A stretch of 64,000 nt of DNA from JAXMEB01 sp046348545 (GTDB taxonomy: Bacteria > Pseudomonadota > Gammaproteobacteria > Berkiellales > Berkiellaceae): positions 62,001 to 126,000 of the forward strand of contig JAXMEB010000002.1 of the NCBI GenBank assembly GCA_046348545.1. The letters run 5' to 3'. Shown piece after piece: positions 60,141 to 64,000 of this stretch. The translations under genes and the position numbers were made by a program. The notes below the pieces were generated by a model that was not told where the DNA came from, ran no database searches, and was given only the letters and a program-made list of their open reading frames with translations. How positions within the stretch are numbered: the first letter of the stretch is position 1; each line of letters opens with the position of its first letter.

Positions 60141-60386
60141 TGCCTCAATAACCTTTTCGCCACTTAGTATGACTGCGCCCATATAGAGGGCGCTGATGGT
60201 TGCGATTTTTGCAAGCTGTCCCCAAGAATACTGGTGCCGTCCTGTGCCATTAGCTAAGTAAGCTAGGCCCAGTGCCGTAGCGCCCCAAAAGATAGCGGCA
60301 TCATCAAACCACCAGCCATCTGCGAGAGAGATAAAATCACCACCCGAAACGATTTGACATTGTATGTTTGAAATCGTGTACATCAT
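60120..60386 (-). CDS. Candidate double-glycine-leader peptide (microcin-like)
   Basis: From ATG 60386 the ~88-residue product starts MMYTISNIQCQIVSGG, a near-textbook class II bacteriocin leader with a Gly-Gly cleavage site. The rest is Gly/Ala-rich with possible membrane segments (AIFWGATALGLAYLANG, IATISALYMGAVIL) and a charged end. GGA lies just before the start. No immunity or exporter gene is identified; tolC at 52.9 kb could in principle be part of an export route. It overlaps the parC end by 21 nt. Alternatively, a small membrane protein with a chance match. Confidence 0.6.
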   Translation of the reverse strand: MMYTISNIQCQIVSGGDFISLADGWWFDDAAIFWGATALGLAYLANGTGRHQYSWGQLAKIATISALYMGAVILSGEKVIEALSSHWA

Positions 60387-60491
60387 ATATTCCAACATTT
60401 ATAAGTTGTAGAACTTAAACTATTTTAGGGATCATTGCAAATCTTTAGATCGACAATCTATCTGATGGTATGAGCCATTAATCTGGAAATT

Positions 60492-60731
60492 TCAGTTTAG
60501 ACAGGAAATTCGATTTAGAGAGCTCTCTTCATTGGGATTTTGCCGTTCCCTTTCTTGAGATTTTAAACGAAAAACCGAGTTGGGTTTTTGGCCGCAAACT
60601 ATTTGTCCTAAGTGTGTATGTTCATCGAAACCAAAGAGTAAGCTGATAGTCTGTTGCAAATGTCCTTCTAAATGAGGGGCTATACCTGCATATTCCAGTT
60701 TTAGTAATTCGGCCAGAGTGTATTTTGTCAT
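60492..60731 (-). CDS. Small unknown protein upstream of the GG-leader gene
   Basis: GAGGATAA precedes ATG 60731 and the 79-residue product starts MTKYTLAELLKLEYAGIAPHLEG. It is helical and polar with a basic C-terminus. I do not recognise it. Being on the same strand and 105 bp ahead of the microcin-like gene, it may be co-transcribed, though a link is only positional. Confidence 0.5.
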   Translation of the reverse strand: MTKYTLAELLKLEYAGIAPHLEGHLQQTISLLFGFDEHTHLGQIVCGQKPNSVFRLKSQERERQNPNEESSLNRISCLN

Positions 60732-60802
60732 TGCATTTATCCTCGTATTTCAACAATCCACCGGATGTTAAGTTGGCAAACAAGCAAAGTCAAATCTAAA
60801 TC

Positions 60803-60878
60803 AACCTCAGTTCGGAGTTTTTGAAGGCAGGGTTGCTTAGTAATGACGATATATCCCAAAAAACCCCGAACTGGGGTT
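60803..60878. repeat. MITE2 minimal form (76 bp) with 7-bp target duplication
   Basis: ACCTCAGTTCGGAGTTTTTG and CCCCGAACTGGGGT are inverted ends with a short centre. TAAATCA occurs directly on both sides, the clearest target duplication for this family. Confidence 0.8.
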
Positions 60879-60972
60879 AAATCAATGTATGCGCATGCTT
60901 GAATATGCAATTAATTATGTTCAATTAATGACTTATAATGGTTATCAGAGGTGTGTTGTGGGAATTAGGTGT

Positions 60973-61365
60973 ATGGCTGATAATGAAAATGAGCTCGAAA
61001 ATCTCATGGAGAGAATGAAAAAAGCAACAGAGAATCTAAATAATGAAAAAGCAGAGGTCTTAAGCAGGCAGATTGAGGAAGCTGTTAAAGACAAGCCGCC
61101 TTCCATGACACCAGGTCGTGATGCTCAAGTTAAAACTGAATTAGATTTGATCAAAGAACAACAAGCTGGATTGAATCCAAATGCAGAAGCTTATATGAAC
61201 GCAAATTTAGATGCGAATGGATCTGGTATTAACAAGCAGGTAGACGCAAAAAATCCAGATGGTACACCAGATAAAATCAAAGATGTTGAAACTCCTAAAT
61301 CAGAACGCAAATCTCCAACCCCGTTTTCAACTCGCCCTAAACCAGGTGGTGGCTCTGGCGATTAG
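60973..61365 (+). CDS. Small charged protein of unknown function
   Basis: ATG 60973 follows AGGT and begins a helical segment (NELENLMERMKKATENLNNE) of a 130-residue hydrophilic protein. The C-terminal half is Pro/Lys/Asp-rich and ends PKPGGGSGD. No signal peptide is seen. The upstream in-frame start at 60889 would begin right after MITE2 and is less likely. It overlaps the end of the PilZ-type gene by 4 nt. I do not recognise a family. Confidence 0.5.
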   Translation: MADNENELENLMERMKKATENLNNEKAEVLSRQIEEAVKDKPPSMTPGRDAQVKTELDLIKEQQAGLNPNAEAYMNANLDANGSGINKQVDAKNPDGTPDKIKDVETPKSERKSPTPFSTRPKPGGGSGD

Positions 61366-63059
61366 CTTTTGTTCATGCTAGTCGAGATGGGCTTGGGATC
61401 GTGCTCCCCAACCTTAAAAGGCCCTAAATCAAGGTGAGGCGTTTTTGTATCATATTCAATAGTAAACTGCTTGTAATGGTCCGCTTTAAAGAGAGTTGAT
61501 TTTAGTTCGCCATGGATCTCTTCGCTATCAACCAATAAAGCAATTTTGGAATTTTCTTTGAAAGGCAAGTAAGGCGTAATGATAGATTGCCGTTGCATGA
61601 GATGGGGTAATTCAGGAATCAAGAGTGCGCACATTAATTTTGAAACCGCGCCATCATGACTATTGTAAAGTTGTATTTTAACAGGTTTTGCAAAAGGAGA
61701 CAGAATTTTAACACCGATATTGAGTTTCCCATTAACCTGTTTCAACCATTGAATTGAACCTATCAACCAGAAGCTATGCTTTTCCTCATTGCGCATTTCT
61801 AATCCAATCAATTCTAATGCATTGATCTCATGCGGCGGATTTTCTTCCCATTCAAGGCGTAAACCAGTTGGACTTTCGTTTACAATTTGACAATAGTAAT
61901 TATTCACTGGAATATTAGAGATTTCTTCAGTTTTGCTACTCATGATGATTTCATCTTGACTGGGAGGTGTCTCTCCCACAGGATTAGGTTGAATCATTTT
62001 ATTCAAAAAATAATGAATTGAAGAAAGTCCAATGCTGACTTTTATTTTTCCATGAGTTGCTACTCGATCGTTGCTGCGAGTTGGACGCTGTGTCCAGGAA
62101 GTGTATAATTTCTCGAGTAAGATGGAGTTTATCATTTGCTCAAGCGCAGAGAGTTGAGTATCATTTTTCTCAGGAGACTTGGATTCTTTAATCTCAATAA
62201 TTTTAGAAATGTACTTAACAAGTTTATCTAAATCTAACGATAAGATTTTGCCAGTCTGAGGTGAACTATGCGTCCCTTCTTGATAAGTAGGCCCTGTGTC
62301 TTTATCGAGATTTACAATAATAAATTCATGAGGCGTATTTTCAATTGGTTTTAAATTGACGTGTTTTATCCACTCTTCCAGAAGATAGTCAAGCTGTTGG
62401 ATTTCTTTTTGAGATAATCTAAAAGGATTTGAGGCTTCCATGAGCAGACAATGTTTGTAAGCATCTAAGATAGTCTTATGGCGAATTTGTACAAGATTAT
62501 CTTCTGTTATTAGTTTGGTGGCAAGATGCTGTTTTTCAGAAAAACTATAAAGCCTATGGATTTCAAGCCATAAACCCTCTGGCGGGGAAGCGTAGAGCTG
62601 GTAAGAAGTCGATAGAATTTTGTATTGAAATGTCATTAATCGATAGATAGCCATGAGTAACATTTTTTTATGCATTCTGTTACTAGAAAGCTGATCGATA
62701 ACGATACGATAGCCCTCAGCTGCTTCTAATCGCAGCGTTTGGATTAAGAGTGCTATCTTGTTTTTCTTCACAGCAACTGGTTGTGAATCCTCAAATATTT
62801 TCTTGCTTAAATGAGTGCAAATAAAACTTACCGTTGGGCGCAATAATTCCATCATCTCCAATCGGGTAAGCGGTTCGAGCTGAACGCTGTGCATGTCGTG
62901 CATGACTAAATAGATTTTCTTCGCCGCAACGCCAATATCAGATAAGGCCAGATTATTTCTCCATTGAGCCAAATGATCTGGCGTCATATCCAGTAGCGCA
63001 CTTTTTGCTTTATCCTGCTGCGAGGATGAGAACGTGATTTCATCACTCGTATTTTTCAC
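61362..63059 (-). CDS. PilZ-domain-like protein with a long helical N-terminus
   Basis: The 565-residue protein has an all-helical N-terminal ~330 residues (including LVMHDMHSVQLEPLTRLEMMELLRP cut here as family-like) and a C-terminal beta-rich segment, YYCQIVNESPTGLRLEWEEN, then WLIGSIQWLKQVNGKLNIGVKIL, which resembles PilZ domains. The RxxxR motif of the c-di-GMP site is not evident, so binding is doubtful. Such proteins have been linked with type IV pili or signalling; the specific function here is unknown. Confidence 0.6.
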   Translation of the reverse strand: MKNTSDEITFSSSQQDKAKSALLDMTPDHLAQWRNNLALSDIGVAAKKIYLVMHDMHSVQLEPLTRLEMMELLRPTVSFICTHLSKKIFEDSQPVAVKKNKIALLIQTLRLEAAEGYRIVIDQLSSNRMHKKMLLMAIYRLMTFQYKILSTSYQLYASPPEGLWLEIHRLYSFSEKQHLATKLITEDNLVQIRHKTILDAYKHCLLMEASNPFRLSQKEIQQLDYLLEEWIKHVNLKPIENTPHEFIIVNLDKDTGPTYQEGTHSSPQTGKILSLDLDKLVKYISKIIEIKESKSPEKNDTQLSALEQMINSILLEKLYTSWTQRPTRSNDRVATHGKIKVSIGLSSIHYFLNKMIQPNPVGETPPSQDEIIMSSKTEEISNIPVNNYYCQIVNESPTGLRLEWEENPPHEINALELIGLEMRNEEKHSFWLIGSIQWLKQVNGKLNIGVKILSPFAKPVKIQLYNSHDGAVSKLMCALLIPELPHLMQRQSIITPYLPFKENSKIALLVDSEEIHGELKSTLFKADHYKQFTIEYDTKTPHLDLGPFKVGEHDPKPISTSMNKS

Positions 63060-63129
63060 AGCGGCTCCCTTTCAAATTCAGCTAAGACCTATCATTTACT
63101 AATATCGGTGTTTTAAAGTATAACTTAAA

Positions 63130-64000
63130 CTAGATAGACAGAGGGATTTTATTAGGTTTAAACGCTTGTTCTTGAACAAAGCGAGGGACAAGATACCCTG
63201 GAAGGTTAGACAGTAAGTCCGCGTAGAGCTCTTTTATTTTTTCTTTAGGCACTTCAAAATGAGCTGTATTTTCAATCGGATCTAATTGATTAATATAATA
63301 GGGCATAATCCCATGTTCAAATAAACGATGGGATAACGCTATTAATGTCTCTGCATTATCATTAATCCCTTTTAATAACACGCTTTGATTTAGAACAGTC
63401 ACGCCTGCCGCTTTTAACAGCGTGACCGCTGCTTTTATGTCGTTACATAGTTCGTTGGGATGATTACAATGCAGCACCATCACAACTTGAACTTTGATAT
63501 GTTTGACTAGCGTTAAAAAACTGTCATCAATTCGTTCTGGTACTGTGATTGGAAAACGCGTATGAAACCTTAAAATTTTGATATGCTCACTTGCTGTCAT
63601 TTTTTCAATCACTGACTGTAAGTAACGATCGGGTGCAAAGAGTGGATCGCCACCACTTAAGATGACTTCATGAATATTGTTATCTTTTGCAATGTAATCT
63701 GCAATATTGTCAAATGCACTTAAGTTAATATTATTTTCGTCATATGGAAAATGACGTCTAAAGCAATATCGACAATGAATTGGGCACCGCGTTGCGGGAA
63801 TCACCAGAACCCTATTTTTAAATTTATGGATTAATCCTGGCAACGGGTTTTGGAGCCGCTCTGCCAAGGGATCAGGTACAAAGCCATCAGTTTGTTCGCT
63901 CTCAAACTTAACTGGAAGGACTTGCCGAAGCAAGGGGTCATTGGGATCACCCTGTTTCATCTTTGCAACGAAAGATAAAGGAACTTTCATGCCAAAATTG
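63130..64000 (-). CDS. epmB: EF-P-(R)-beta-lysine ligase partner, lysine 2,3-aminomutase EpmB (partial N-terminus)
   Basis: The frame is open at the window end; ATG 63990 is internal (LSFVAKMKQGDPNDPLLRQVLP is preceded by ~50 residues in the family). The radical-SAM cluster CPIHCRYCFRRHFPY, the LSGGDPLF segment and the PLP-region GVTVLNQSVLLKGINDN identify a lysine 2,3-aminomutase. The size and C-terminal YLVPRFVQE fit EpmB, which makes beta-lysine for elongation factor P. Confidence 0.92.
   Translation of the reverse strand, partial: NFGMKVPLSFVAKMKQGDPNDPLLRQVLPVKFESEQTDGFVPDPLAERLQNPLPGLIHKFKNRVLVIPATRCPIHCRYCFRRHFPYDENNINLSAFDNIADYIAKDNNIHEVILSGGDPLFAPDRYLQSVIEKMTASEHIKILRFHTRFPITVPERIDDSFLTLVKHIKVQVVMVLHCNHPNELCNDIKAAVTLLKAAGVTVLNQSVLLKGINDNAETLIALSHRLFEHGIMPYYINQLDPIENTAHFEVPKEKIKELYADLLSNLPGYLVPRFVQEQAFKPNKIPLSI

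Noticed and set aside
1..64000. CRISPR array, prophage or plasmid origin
   Set aside because: Repeats are dispersed, not regularly spaced; no cas, phage structural or replication genes occur.
1..64000. tRNA and rRNA genes
   Set aside because: No cloverleaf or rRNA-like sequence was seen in the intergenic gaps by eye; a tRNA search program would settle this.

Overview
The window looks like a chromosome segment of a low-GC, host-associated or amoeba-associated gammaproteobacterium. Legionellales (Legionella/Coxiella/Berkiella-like) is my best guess; this is inference from gene content, not a database match. Supporting signs are single-copy gammaproteobacterial genes (parE/parC, tolC next to pcm, speD, hldE/hldD, waaA/waaC/waaF, epmB), a eukaryotic-type protein kinase, an ankyrin protein, a myo-inositol catabolism cluster, and many small palindromic repeats. 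I saw no rRNA, tRNA or CRISPR array.

Layout. 0-4.7 kb: inositol catabolism, iolD-iolCJ-iolB leftward and iolG rightward. 4.7-7.6 kb: a nested pile of mobile DNA. A defective IS5-type element (called IS-A here) carries a GIY-YIG nuclease cassette and sits inside a MITE. It is followed by an apparently intact IS5-type element (IS-B) with 64-bp inverted ends and its own GIY-YIG gene. 7.6-10.2 kb: a small peptide gene, a TetR regulator divergent from a PagL-like lipid A deacylase, and rpe. 10.2-17.1 kb: a leftward operon dabB-dabA-DUF6671-purE-purK, with a divergent CbbR-type regulator. It couples a dissolved-inorganic-carbon pump to the bicarbonate-using step of purine synthesis. 17.2-21.5 kb: cbbR, a fused 2-oxoacid dehydrogenase E1 and a glutaryl-CoA-dehydrogenase-like enzyme. 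21.6-25.3 kb: Ser/Thr kinase, a Phd/PIN toxin-antitoxin pair, an outer-membrane protein and a P-type ATPase truncated by IS-A. 25.3-32.5 kb: universal stress protein, a Lys/His-rich unknown, a DegS/DegP protease, speD, pilU, and qmcA-nfeD. 32.5-41.3 kb: ilvE and a long LPS-core operon (zinc-finger protein, waaF, waaC, waaL-like, glycosyltransferase, WaaP-like kinase, then hldE and hldD). 41.6-48.9 kb: a cyclopropane-fatty-acid-synthase cluster (cfa, MFS, DUF3833, SDR and, convergently, DUF1365 and an FAD oxidoreductase), split by a second IS-A copy. 49-64 kb: ankyrin protein, DUF2750-like protein, outer-membrane protein, waaA, tolC, pcm, nudF, yqiB-like, parE, parC, small orphan genes, a PilZ-type protein and epmB (cut by the window end).

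The most unusual signal is a ~128-bp repeat, called MITE1 here. It has TATACCC imperfect inverted ends and a TA duplication. There are eight full copies and three worn remnants. One copy lies in frame inside dabB and adds exactly 42 codons; another rewrites the C-terminus of iolC; a third supplies the last residues of the kinase. This resembles the protein-invading palindromic elements of Rickettsia in behaviour. A second repeat, MITE2 (~269 bp, apparently 7-bp target duplication), and a recurrent ~25-30 bp module inserted in several repeats add further layers. IS-A occurs twice with the same internal disruptions but with separate CTAG target duplications, so a dead element appears to have been moved in trans.
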